A stretch of 64,000 bases of DNA from positions 344,517 to 408,516 of the forward strand of contig JBMOKT010000039.1 of assembly GCA_049323895.1 (NCBI GenBank). Direction: 5' to 3'. This document shows, one piece after another, positions 1 through 7,355 of the stretch. Position 1 is the first letter of the stretch. Each line of letters starts with the position of its first letter. The position numbers were made by a program, and so were the translations under genes. The stretch comes from JBMOKT01 sp049323895 (GTDB lineage Bacteria; Bacillota; Peptococcia; Peptococcales; BICA1-8). The notes beneath the pieces were generated by a model, which had not been told where the DNA came from, did no database searches, and saw only the letters and a list, made by a program, of their open reading frames with translations.

Positions 1-2
1 AT

Positions 3-569
3 GTGCCTTTACTAGGACAGCAGGTAATTTTCAGCGCCCCCTTAAATATGGATGAAAGATTATTTTCAATCGCTCTCTTAATAACCGTTGTTATTCTTCT
101 TATTTGGTCACTTCATACTTTTTTGGAGACAGAAATTGGCATGGCCTTAAGGGCAACGGGGAATAACCAGAAAATGATTACCTGCCTAGGAGTTAATACC
201 GACACTATGAAATTGCTTGGTTTAGCTATTGCCAATGCTTTAGTTTCCTTAAGCGGTGCTTTAGTGGCCCAATACCAGGGTTTTGCCGATGTCGGAATCG
301 GCATAGGTACCATTATTGGAGGTCTGGCTTCTTTGATTATCGGAGAGGTTTTATTCGGCAACGGTAAAATACTGAGGGATTTAATTGCTGTAGTCTTGGG
401 CTCCATTATTTTCCGCATGATAATTGCTTTAGTACTGCGCTTGGGCTTGCCTCCTACATTTTTAAAACTTATGACAGCCTTAATTGTAATTGTGGCATTA
501 GCTGCACCAAATTTTAAAGAGAAGTTTTTATTGAAAAGGGGGTACCGGACCTATGCTAACAGTCAGTAA
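3..569 (+). CDS. ABC transporter permease (5' truncated by window edge)
   Basis: C-terminal part of a multi-spanning inner-membrane permease. The frame is open to the left edge, so the true start lies outside the window. The visible 188 residues contain about five hydrophobic segments. They also contain the permease loop around E-I-G-M-A-L-R-A-T-G-N-N, typical of the branched-chain amino acid/ribose permease superfamily, in the subgroup often annotated as a putative tryptophan/tyrosine or COG4120 permease. It overlaps the following ATPase gene by 17 bp, so the two are translationally coupled. A substrate-binding lipoprotein is expected just upstream. The substrate cannot be told from this sequence. 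Confidence 0.85.
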   Translation: MPLLGQQVIFSAPLNMDERLFSIALLITVVILLIWSLHTFLETEIGMALRATGNNQKMITCLGVNTDTMKLLGLAIANALVSLSGALVAQYQGFADVGIGIGTIIGGLASLIIGEVLFGNGKILRDLIAVVLGSIIFRMIIALVLRLGLPPTFLKLMTALIVIVALAAPNFKEKFLLKRGYRTYANSQ

Positions 570-1344
570 TATTTCTAAAACTTTTAATGCAGGCAGTGTT
601 AATGAAAAACTAGCACTCAGCGGGGTTAGCCTGCATTTAAAAGCAGGTGATTTTGTTACAGTCATCGGCAGCAATGGTGCCGGGAAAAGCTCCTTAATGA
701 ATGCAATTTCTGGTGTATTAGCCATAGATAAAGGGAGCATCATTATTGATAATGACGATGTAACCCTACAGCCGGAGCATATCCGCTCTAAAGGGATAGG
801 GAGGGTTTTCCAGGATCCTATGATGGGTACAGCTTCGAATATGACTATAGAAGAAAACCTGGTTTTAGCCTTAAAACGTGGGCAAAAGAGGTTATTTAAA
901 AAGGCTATTTCCAATAAAGAGCGGGAATTCTTTAGCCAGAAGTTAAAGTTTTTGGAACTGGGTCTGGAAAAAAACCTTCAACAAAAGGCTGGGCTGCTCT
1001 CCGGGGGGCAGCGCCAAGCCTTGACCCTGATTATGGCAAGTCTATTAAAACCAAAATTATTTTTGTTAGATGAGCATACGGCTTCACTTGATCCTAAAAC
1101 AGCCGGCAAGGTAATGGAGGTCACCAAGGAAATCATCAAAGAGAACCAACTGACAACCTTGATGATTACCCATGATCTACAGCAAGCGTTAGCTGTAGGC
1201 AATAGGACTATTATGATGCATGATGGCAAAATAGTTGCGGATTTAAAAGGTGAAGAAAGAAAAAAAGCTACCATTGCAACCCTTTTGAGTTTATTTGAAA
1301 GAAATAGTGGACTGTTAAGCGACCGCATGCTGTTAAGTTACTAA
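553..1344 (+). CDS. ABC transporter ATP-binding protein
   Basis: Cytoplasmic ATPase of the importer whose permease it overlaps. It has Walker A GSNGAGKSS near residue 40, signature LSGGQRQA near 150, Walker B LFLLDEHTASLDP and the switch histidine in MITHD. Its 263 residues are usual for the family (COG1101-like). It is energised by ATP and drives uptake of an unidentified organic solute, possibly an aromatic amino acid or nucleoside-like compound judging from relatives. The last gene of its operon; the stop codon lies in the first base pairs of a 9-bp inverted repeat. Confidence 0.88.
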   Translation: MLTVSNISKTFNAGSVNEKLALSGVSLHLKAGDFVTVIGSNGAGKSSLMNAISGVLAIDKGSIIIDNDDVTLQPEHIRSKGIGRVFQDPMMGTASNMTIEENLVLALKRGQKRLFKKAISNKEREFFSQKLKFLELGLEKNLQQKAGLLSGGQRQALTLIMASLLKPKLFLLDEHTASLDPKTAGKVMEVTKEIIKENQLTTLMITHDLQQALAVGNRTIMMHDGKIVADLKGEERKKATIATLLSLFERNSGLLSDRMLLSY

Positions 1345-1365
1345 AATGCTTAAGCAGCATTTTAG
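1341..1365. repeat. Perfect 9-bp inverted repeat at the end of the ABC operon
   Basis: CTAAAATGC and GCATTTTAG are separated by 7 nt and overlap the stop codon of the ATPase gene. No T-tract follows, so it may protect the mRNA 3' end rather than terminate. Confidence 0.6.
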
Positions 1366-1443
1366 TAGCAGTGACTGCTAATCGGGTAACTGGTGACTTA
1401 GTGACTAGTGGACAGTGATCTTGAACAGTGACCAGTGTTCAGT
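1366..1443. repeat. Degenerate AGTGACTAGTG-type intergenic repeat
   Basis: A run of related short words (CAGTGACTG, TGGTGAC, TAGTGACTAGTGGACAGTG, CAGTGACCAGTG) fills the gap. The same kind of words recur in gaps near 29.94, 35.63 and 42.35 kb. Non-coding; origin unknown. Confidence 0.5.
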
Positions 1444-1447
1444 ATAA

Positions 1448-1482
1448 AAAAAGTATACCTTTAAATCAAAGGTATACTTTTT
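1448..1482. terminator. Bidirectional rho-independent terminator
   Basis: AAAAAGTATACCTTT and AAAGGTATACTTTTT form a perfect 15-bp stem around a 5-nt loop. A- and T-tracts on both sides serve the convergent ABC operon and the rlpA-like gene. Confidence 0.85.
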
Positions 1483-1490
1483 AAGTTCTT

Positions 1491-2264
1491 TCATGCCTCT
1501 TGCTCATAATTTTCTAGTACTTCAACCTGTACTTCACCCAAACCATAGCGCTTAAGATCTATTTCCTCTGCGGCGCCCTTGGAAAGGTCCAATATTCTGC
1601 CTGGTATATGGGGACCACGGTCATTAACCTTTACAATTGTGCTTTTATTGGTTTCTAAAAATGTAACCCTTAAATATGTACCAAAGGGCAATGTCCTATG
1701 GGCTGCAGTTAATCCTTCCTGGTCAAATATTTCACCGCTGGTTGTTTCCCTCCCGTGGAATTTTCCTCCATACCAAGAAGCAATACCTGTGAAGATCTCA
1801 ATAACTTTGTACTGGGGTGCCTCAGGCAAATTTTTCAAAATTGTTGCCCTATCAGAAAGTTGATTTATTAATAAGGTTCGATTTTCTCCATCCCAGGCAA
1901 ATTCATAATTGAAAATTTCTTTCATAAAGCTGATGGGCATGTAAATTTGGGAGTTAAACATTTTGATAGGTACTACTGTACCATTATAGTTTATGGATAG
2001 GTTTGTCAAATCCAAATCCAAAACATACTTTGTGTTATCTGCTGAAATAATGACATTGTGGTTAGCTGCTTCCCAGGATAACTGGATGCCAAAAATACTG
2101 AAAAATGACCTTAATGGTAAAAAGTATTCTCCATTTTCCTCTAGGGCAGGCTGTAAAAAGTTATAGGAAGTGTTACCCATTAATACTTTAAAGCCATCTT
2201 CGTTATTTGAATTGTTGGCATATGCTTGTGGAACCAAAACTAACATAAAAAGTAAAAAAAGCAA
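1491..2264 (-). CDS. Secreted copper-amine-oxidase-N-like / RlpA double-psi barrel protein
   Basis: Exported cell-wall protein. A hydrophobic signal peptide ends at QAYA. About 110 residues follow that resemble the copper amine oxidase N-terminal-like domain (the FLPLRSFFSIFG and YMPISFMKEIFNYEF patterns of stalk/wall-binding modules). The C-terminal RlpA-like domain carries ASWYGGKFHGRETTSGE, AAHRTLPFGT and VNDRGPH; the last includes the catalytic Asp region of lytic transglycosylase barrels. It probably binds or cleaves peptidoglycan. The TTG at 2264 leaves the signal peptide without a charged n-region. The strong GGGAGGG at 2292-2298 points instead to an in-frame ATA (2285) or ATT (2288), giving a start reading (M)KYLKTLLL. 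The true start is therefore probably non-standard. Confidence 0.85.
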   Translation of the reverse strand: MLFLLFMLVLVPQAYANNSNNEDGFKVLMGNTSYNFLQPALEENGEYFLPLRSFFSIFGIQLSWEAANHNVIISADNTKYVLDLDLTNLSINYNGTVVPIKMFNSQIYMPISFMKEIFNYEFAWDGENRTLLINQLSDRATILKNLPEAPQYKVIEIFTGIASWYGGKFHGRETTSGEIFDQEGLTAAHRTLPFGTYLRVTFLETNKSTIVKVNDRGPHIPGRILDLSKGAAEEIDLKRYGLGEVQVEVLENYEQEA

Positions 2265-2552
2265 TAGGGTCTTTAAATACTTTATAATTATCCCTCCCTT
2301 TTGTATCCTAATATTACTTTATTCTTAGTTTAACTGTAAAGGTCCCAATAACCTAGGGATTCAAAATGGGTTTTAAGTCCTACTGTTTTCTAAATTAATT
2401 TTGACATAATTCGTTATATTTCCTTCTTTTTTTCTAAAATGAAAGTGACCAAAAGCTGGAAATTTAGAACTAAATACTTTTTAATAATTTAAAATTAAGT
2501 TTTTGGCGCTATAATTAAAATGTTGGTTATATTTTAAGTGGAGTTGATTGGT
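2265..2552. other. Divergent intergenic region
   Basis: Holds the likely non-standard start and ribosome binding site of the rlpA-like gene (2285-2298) and, before the dehydratase gene, a TATAAT at 2510-2515 without a convincing -35. Otherwise AT-rich with nothing recognisable. Confidence 0.4.
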
Positions 2553-4226
2553 ATGAGAAGTTCTAAAATATTGCAAAGACCTGAATACTCATTTAATAGG
2601 TCTGTTTACAAAGCCATGGGATATTCCGATGACGATCTTTCCCGTCCTATCATTGGTGTGGTTAATTCTTGGAACAACTTAGTTCCTGGTCATTTTAATT
2701 TGCGTGAAGTAAGTGAATATGTGAAACGAGGAATTTACCGGGGTGGCTGTACTTATGTGGAATTTGGTGTGATTGGGGCCTGTGACGGCACGGCACAAGG
2801 CCATGTCGGGATGCACTATATACTGCCCTCAAGAGAGCTAATTGCCAGTGATATTGAAGTGATGGTTCAAGCCCATCAACTGGATGGAATAGTCCTTTTA
2901 GGCTCTTGTGATAAAATTGTGCCTGCTATGTTGATGGCTGCAGCAAGACTTGATATTCCGGCAATTATTGTTCCAGGTGGACCCATGTTAGGGGGGATGG
3001 AATTTGCAGGTCGGAAGTCTGATTTGACAACTGTATCCGAGGCACTGGGCATGCTAAACGCAGGCAAGATAAACAACGAAGAATACCTGGCTTTAGAAGA
3101 ACAATGCTGCCCTTCCTGTGGGTCATGTGCTTTTTTAGGTACAGCAAATACCATGTGTTGTCTTGCTGAAGGTTTAGGAATGACATTGCCGGGGAGTGCT
3201 TTAATTCCTGCTACCCACCCTGATAGACTGCGGATAGCACAAGAAACCGGGGCAGCAATTTGTGAATTAGTAAAAAAGGGGATTACTGCCCGTAGAATAA
3301 TTACAGCAGAATCCATTGAAAACGCAGTAAAGATTTGTCTTGGTATCAGTGGTTCTACAAATGCAGTGCTCCATCTTATCGCTCTTGCCTTTGAGGCAGA
3401 GTTAAATGTTGATGTACTGGGACTCTTTGAAAATTTAAGTAAAAAAACACCACAGGTTGTTAAAGTCAATCCTGCCTCCAAATGGGATATGGAGGACTTT
3501 TGGAAGGCTGGAGGGATCCCCAGAGTGGTGGAAACTATGGAGCCCTTATTGAATACAGATATAATTACCTGTACAGGGGAAACTTGGAGGGAAACCATTT
3601 CAAACTATCAGTATAAATATCCTTCCAACAATGAGGTGATTAAAAGCCTTTCCGAGCCTTTCGGTTTCACAGGGGGTGTTTCGGTGCTGCGGGGAAACCT
3701 GGCTCCTGGCACAGGCATAAGTAAACCGGGAGCTATAGACCCCAGCATCCATAAGTTTACTGGGACGGCTAAAGTATTCAATTCAGAAGAAGAAGCGGAA
3801 CATGCCATACTAAATAAATGCATCCAAAAAGGGGATGTGGTAGTAATTCGTTATGAAGGTCCTAAAGGGGGACCTGGAATGAGGGAAATGTATAAAGCAA
3901 TGAAATATTTGTATGGCTTGGGTCTTGCCAAAGATACGGCACTGATTACAGACGGACGATTTTCAGGGACGAACAATGGATGCTTCGTAGGTCATATTTC
4001 GCCGGAGGCAGCAGAAGGTGGACCAATTGCCATAGTAAAAGATGGCGACTTAATTAGTTTGGATGTCATAAAAGGAACTATACATTTGCATGTAGATGAT
4101 GAAGAAATAAAAGAACGCTTTAGAGACTGGCAGCCCCCTAAAACAAAATTTACCAAAGGGTATTTAGGCATTTATTCTAGACTGGCCGCCTCCGCAGCTG
4201 AAGGCGCAGTTTTAAAACTAAGATAG
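2553..4226 (+). CDS. IlvD/Edd-family dehydratase (dihydroxy-acid or sugar-acid)
   Basis: Iron-sulfur dehydratase removing water from a 2,3-dihydroxy acid to give a 2-keto acid. Three cluster-cysteine regions are visible: GACDG (about residue 77), SCDK (about 119) and CPSCGSC (about 187-192). The C-terminal RYEGPKGGPGMREM and DGRFSG, with the proposed base Ser, are intact. The window after the third cysteine reads AFLGTANTM, closer to sugar-acid dehydratases than the SGMFTANSM of true IlvD. No ilvB, ilvC or leu genes are near, so a catabolic sugar-acid or hydroxy-acid role is as likely as branched-chain amino acid synthesis. Start chosen at ATG 2553, 9 nt after AAGTGGAG; an in-frame GTG at 2538 lies in the ribosome binding site. 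Confidence 0.85.
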   Translation: MRSSKILQRPEYSFNRSVYKAMGYSDDDLSRPIIGVVNSWNNLVPGHFNLREVSEYVKRGIYRGGCTYVEFGVIGACDGTAQGHVGMHYILPSRELIASDIEVMVQAHQLDGIVLLGSCDKIVPAMLMAAARLDIPAIIVPGGPMLGGMEFAGRKSDLTTVSEALGMLNAGKINNEEYLALEEQCCPSCGSCAFLGTANTMCCLAEGLGMTLPGSALIPATHPDRLRIAQETGAAICELVKKGITARRIITAESIENAVKICLGISGSTNAVLHLIALAFEAELNVDVLGLFENLSKKTPQVVKVNPASKWDMEDFWKAGGIPRVVETMEPLLNTDIITCTGETWRETISNYQYKYPSNNEVIKSLSEPFGFTGGVSVLRGNLAPGTGISKPGAIDPSIHKFTGTAKVFNSEEEAEHAILNKCIQKGDVVVIRYEGPKGGPGMREMYKAMKYLYGLGLAKDTALITDGRFSGTNNGCFVGHISPEAAEGGPIAIVKDGDLISLDVIKGTIHLHVDDEEIKERFRDWQPPKTKFTKGYLGIYSRLAASAAEGAVLKLR

Positions 4227-4242
4227 GGTTAATTTTTATTAA

Positions 4243-4280
4243 GGATAAATAATCCCATGATTATTTATCCTTGTCTTTTT
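4243..4280 (+). terminator. Rho-independent terminator after the dehydratase gene
   Basis: GGATAAATAATC and GATTATTTATCC form a perfect 12-bp stem with a 4-nt loop, followed by TTGTCTTTTT. It separates this gene from the Nramp-like gene. Confidence 0.88.
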
Positions 4281-4471
4281 AAAAAGCAATAAATCTAAAG
4301 GCAAAGACAAAAAATTCCGAAGGGGTTTTAAAAGAAAATAAGAATTGTCATTATTATCCAAAATCATCTAAAAACTTTCTGTTATAAGGGGGGGATTAAT
4401 TTTATAAAAATTGACAAAATATTTAAAATTGGAAGGAAGATTGGGAAAATTTATTTAGAGGAGTTGAATTT

Positions 4472-5875
4472 ATGGACATGAGACCAGAATTAAATCAAGA
4501 GCAATTACCAGAATTTTTACGTGAAGATTATGAAATTAGAGACCGCACAGTGGCTGATATTAAAGAACCTCCAAGGAATTGGAAGCAAATGATTAAATTT
4601 TTTGGACCCTCCTTTGTAATTATGGGAGCCACAGTAGGCTCTGGTGAACTTATCTCTACTACTATTTTAGGTGCTAAGCTTGGTTTTGTTATGCTATGGA
4701 TGCTAATAATAGGTGTAATTCTCAAAGCAACACTGCAAGAATTAATGGCCCGTTACACTATCTACACAGGGAATGGTTTAATGGATATTCTCGATGAAGT
4801 TCCTGGTAAAGTAGGTAAAGCCTCTTGGGCTGTTTGGTGGGCAGGTTTTCTTCTACTCTCCTTGCTTGTTAATATGGCAGGCATTGTGGGAGTTATGGGT
4901 TTAGCTGTCAAAGGCTTAGTTGGTTTTGGTAACCCTAATATTTGGGGGTTAGCGATTTCAATTATAGGAGTTGTGCTCCTATTGAGGGGTATATATGATG
5001 ATTTAGAAAAGACTACCGTAGTTTTGGTGGGCGTCTTTTCTTTGATAACAGTATTTATTGCCTTTTTCCTTATTCAATCTACACCCTATTCTTACAGCGT
5101 TGCAGATTTAGCTAGTGGTTTAACTTTTTCTTTCCCCCCAGAAGGTTGGTTTGTTGCCTTAGCGGTATTTGGTGCAACAGGTATAACTGCTAACGAAATT
5201 TTAACTTATACTTACTGGGTAAAAGGTAAAGGATATGCTTCTTGGGCGGGTCCAAGGGATAGTGAGGGTTTTGTAGAAAGAGCTAATGGGTGGGTTAAGG
5301 TGATGCGAGCTGACATTATTGCTGGAAGCGTGCTTGTAATTTTGGTTACCGTAGCCTTTTACATCTTGGGTGCTGCTGTTCTACATGTTATGGGGAAAGT
5401 ACCCGCCGGCTTCGATGTGGTAGAGACTATAAGCAGTATTTATACAGAATCTGTAGGATCTTGGACACGTACTTTGTTTATGTTTTCTGCTATTGCAATC
5501 TTATTTACCACATTTACAGTTAATACAGCAGGTATTGCCAGAATTATTGGGGATGTATTATTTAAAAGCCAGATTATTAAGGGAGATTCTATAGCTAAGA
5601 AAATAAAAATTCGTCTAATATTTACGATTTTAGGTCCAATAATCATGCTGATGATGTATTTCTTAATACCAGCCCCAACCCAATTAATTCTTTTTGGTCA
5701 ATATTTGTTGGCCCTATCTCTTCCTATAGCTGCAATTGTTGCAATAATTTTGGAAAATAAACTTAAAAAAGAGTTCCCGCAACTGGCTTTAGGTGGATTT
5801 GGCACCGTACTTTTATGGGTAAGTGCAATATTAATAATTGGCTTTGTTTTAGCAAGTAATTTCCTAGGCAAATAA
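4472..5875 (+). CDS. Nramp-family transporter lacking the metal-binding motifs
   Basis: Integral membrane protein of 467 residues with about 11 hydrophobic segments and the Nramp fold pattern: a GPSFV entry to TM1 and FGAT in TM6. In manganese/iron Nramps TM1 carries D-P-G-N and TM6 carries M-P-H, which bind the metal. Here TM1 reads T-V-G-S-G-E-L and TM6 reads FGATGITANEIL, so the Asp, Asn and Met ligands are all gone. It is therefore not called mntH. It is followed 70 bp later by a LarA-like gene, with only a hairpin between, and preceded by a sugar-acid-type dehydratase. An organic substrate such as a hydroxy acid is a reasonable inference but unproven. Clear GAGGAG ribosome binding site before ATG. 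Confidence 0.85.
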   Translation: MDMRPELNQEQLPEFLREDYEIRDRTVADIKEPPRNWKQMIKFFGPSFVIMGATVGSGELISTTILGAKLGFVMLWMLIIGVILKATLQELMARYTIYTGNGLMDILDEVPGKVGKASWAVWWAGFLLLSLLVNMAGIVGVMGLAVKGLVGFGNPNIWGLAISIIGVVLLLRGIYDDLEKTTVVLVGVFSLITVFIAFFLIQSTPYSYSVADLASGLTFSFPPEGWFVALAVFGATGITANEILTYTYWVKGKGYASWAGPRDSEGFVERANGWVKVMRADIIAGSVLVILVTVAFYILGAAVLHVMGKVPAGFDVVETISSIYTESVGSWTRTLFMFSAIAILFTTFTVNTAGIARIIGDVLFKSQIIKGDSIAKKIKIRLIFTILGPIIMLMMYFLIPAPTQLILFGQYLLALSLPIAAIVAIILENKLKKEFPQLALGGFGTVLLWVSAILIIGFVLASNFLGK

Positions 5876-5886
5876 ATATGCTTTTT

Positions 5887-5917
5887 GGGAAGCGGGGGTT
5901 CTCCGCTTCCCAATTTT
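5887..5917 (+). terminator. Terminator or attenuator between the Nramp-like and LarA-like genes
   Basis: GGGAAGCGG and CCGCTTCCC form a 9-bp GC-rich stem with a 7-nt loop, then CAATTTTAAT. No obvious promoter lies between this hairpin and the next gene at 5945, so partial read-through is likely. Confidence 0.72.
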
Positions 5918-5944
5918 AATGAACCATAGAAGGGAAGATGAGCA

Positions 5945-7213
5945 ATGGGTTTTCCACAAATGATAAAAATAAAGCAAAGGCTGTCAGACGAAAAGGTTCA
6001 CGATATCCCTGCCAGAGTAGAGTCGGAATTAAAAAGAATTGGTATAAGTGACAATATCAAAGAAGGAAACTCTGTTGCAATAACTGTAGGCAGCAGGGGT
6101 GTGAGGAATATAGACCTTATCACAAAAGAGGTAGTTAAATATCTAAAGAGCTGTGGGGGTCTTCCTTTCATTGTTCCGGCAATGGGCAGCCACGGTGGCG
6201 CTTCTGCCCAAGGTCAAATTGATGTATTAGCACATTATGGAGTAACTGAGGAATATACCGGTGCACCTATTAAATCCAGTATGGAAGTTATTGAAATTGG
6301 CGAGACAGTTGATGGAATAAAGGTATTCTTGGATAAATATGCTAGTGAGGCAGACCATATTATAGCTATGAATAGAATTAAACCCCACACTGATTTTTAT
6401 GGTGAAATTGAAAGCGGTTTGCACAAGATAATGACCATAGGGCTTGGAAAACATAAGGGGGCTCAGTATTATCACCAGGCTGCAGTTGAATATGGTCTAG
6501 AGAGAATAATCTATACGGTGGGACAGACTGTATTAAACAATGCTCCTGTATTGTGCGGAATAGGTATTGTTGAAAATGGATACGATGAAACTGCTGAAAT
6601 TAAAGCCATTAAGCCAAAGGATTTTGCAACTGAAGAAAAGGCTTTACTCATCAAGGCTAAACAATTGATTGCAAGACTTCCTTTTGATTATGTAGATATT
6701 TTGATTGTTGATGAGATTGGTAAGGATATTAGTGGTACAGGAATGGATACCAATGTTATAGGAAGAATGATGGCCCCTTTACTATCTACTGAGCCAGAGC
6801 TGCCAAAAATAAAACGCATTATAGTAAGTGACCTCACTAAGGATACTGAAGGAAACGCATTAGGTATTGGCTTGGCTGATTTCTGTAATAAGCGGATAGT
6901 CGAAAAGATTAACAAACATGTAATGTATACTAATGGATTAACTGGTCTGGCGCCCGAAAAAGTAAGGATACCCATGGATTTTTCAACGGATAGAGAAATG
7001 TTGGCAGCTGCCCTGGAAACAATTGGTTTAGTTAAGCCGGAGCAGGCTAGAGTTATGCATATCAAATCCACATTACACTTAGAACATCTAGAGGTATCTA
7101 CCATATTTGCGGACGAGATAAAGAAAAGAAAAGATCTAACCATAATAAGAGAGGCAGAGCCAATAAAATTTGATAAAAATGACAATTTAGTCTTTATTAC
7201 AGATAAGAATTAA
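5945..7213 (+). CDS. LarA-like (nickel-pincer lactate racemase family) protein, copy 1
   Basis: Cytosolic 422-residue protein of the lactate racemase LarA/DUF2088 superfamily, whose characterised members use a nickel-pincer nucleotide to racemise or epimerise 2-hydroxy acids. Visible conserved positions include H84 in GSHGG, H148 in RIKPHTDF and K161 in ESGLHK. K161 is a candidate for the lysine that tethers the cofactor in LarA. GTGMDTNVIGR is a subgroup motif shared with the paralogue at 25973. The two proteins have the same length and align throughout. No larB, larC or larE cofactor genes are in the window. The substrate is unknown; the neighbours suggest a small hydroxy acid brought in by the upstream transporter. 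Confidence 0.8.
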   Translation: MGFPQMIKIKQRLSDEKVHDIPARVESELKRIGISDNIKEGNSVAITVGSRGVRNIDLITKEVVKYLKSCGGLPFIVPAMGSHGGASAQGQIDVLAHYGVTEEYTGAPIKSSMEVIEIGETVDGIKVFLDKYASEADHIIAMNRIKPHTDFYGEIESGLHKIMTIGLGKHKGAQYYHQAAVEYGLERIIYTVGQTVLNNAPVLCGIGIVENGYDETAEIKAIKPKDFATEEKALLIKAKQLIARLPFDYVDILIVDEIGKDISGTGMDTNVIGRMMAPLLSTEPELPKIKRIIVSDLTKDTEGNALGIGLADFCNKRIVEKINKHVMYTNGLTGLAPEKVRIPMDFSTDREMLAAALETIGLVKPEQARVMHIKSTLHLEHLEVSTIFADEIKKRKDLTIIREAEPIKFDKNDNLVFITDKN

Positions 7214-7228
7214 TTATGAAAATTAGAA

Positions 7229-7258
7229 GGCAGCTTATCAAAATCGGCTGCCTTTTTC
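7229..7258 (+). terminator. Rho-independent terminator after LarA-like copy 1
   Basis: GGCAGC and GCTGCC flank a 12-nt loop, followed by TTTTTCTT. Confidence 0.78.
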
Positions 7259-7355
7259 TTGGAAATTTAGTAGTAAGATAAAAAGCAGGAAATATCTTTA
7301 CCTTAAAGAAATATTTTACATACTAAATACCATTTATGTGTATGGGGTGTCATAT

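Noticed and set aside
2876..3598. Long minus-strand frame opposite the IlvD-family gene
   Set aside because: No ribosome binding site or family motifs; it mirrors the codons of the intact gene on the plus strand.
4411..4440. TTGACA before the Nramp-like gene as a promoter
   Set aside because: No acceptable -10 hexamer lies 16-19 bp downstream.
4472..5875. Calling this gene mntH
   Set aside because: The metal-binding D-P-G-N and M-P-H motifs are absent, so manganese transport cannot be assumed.
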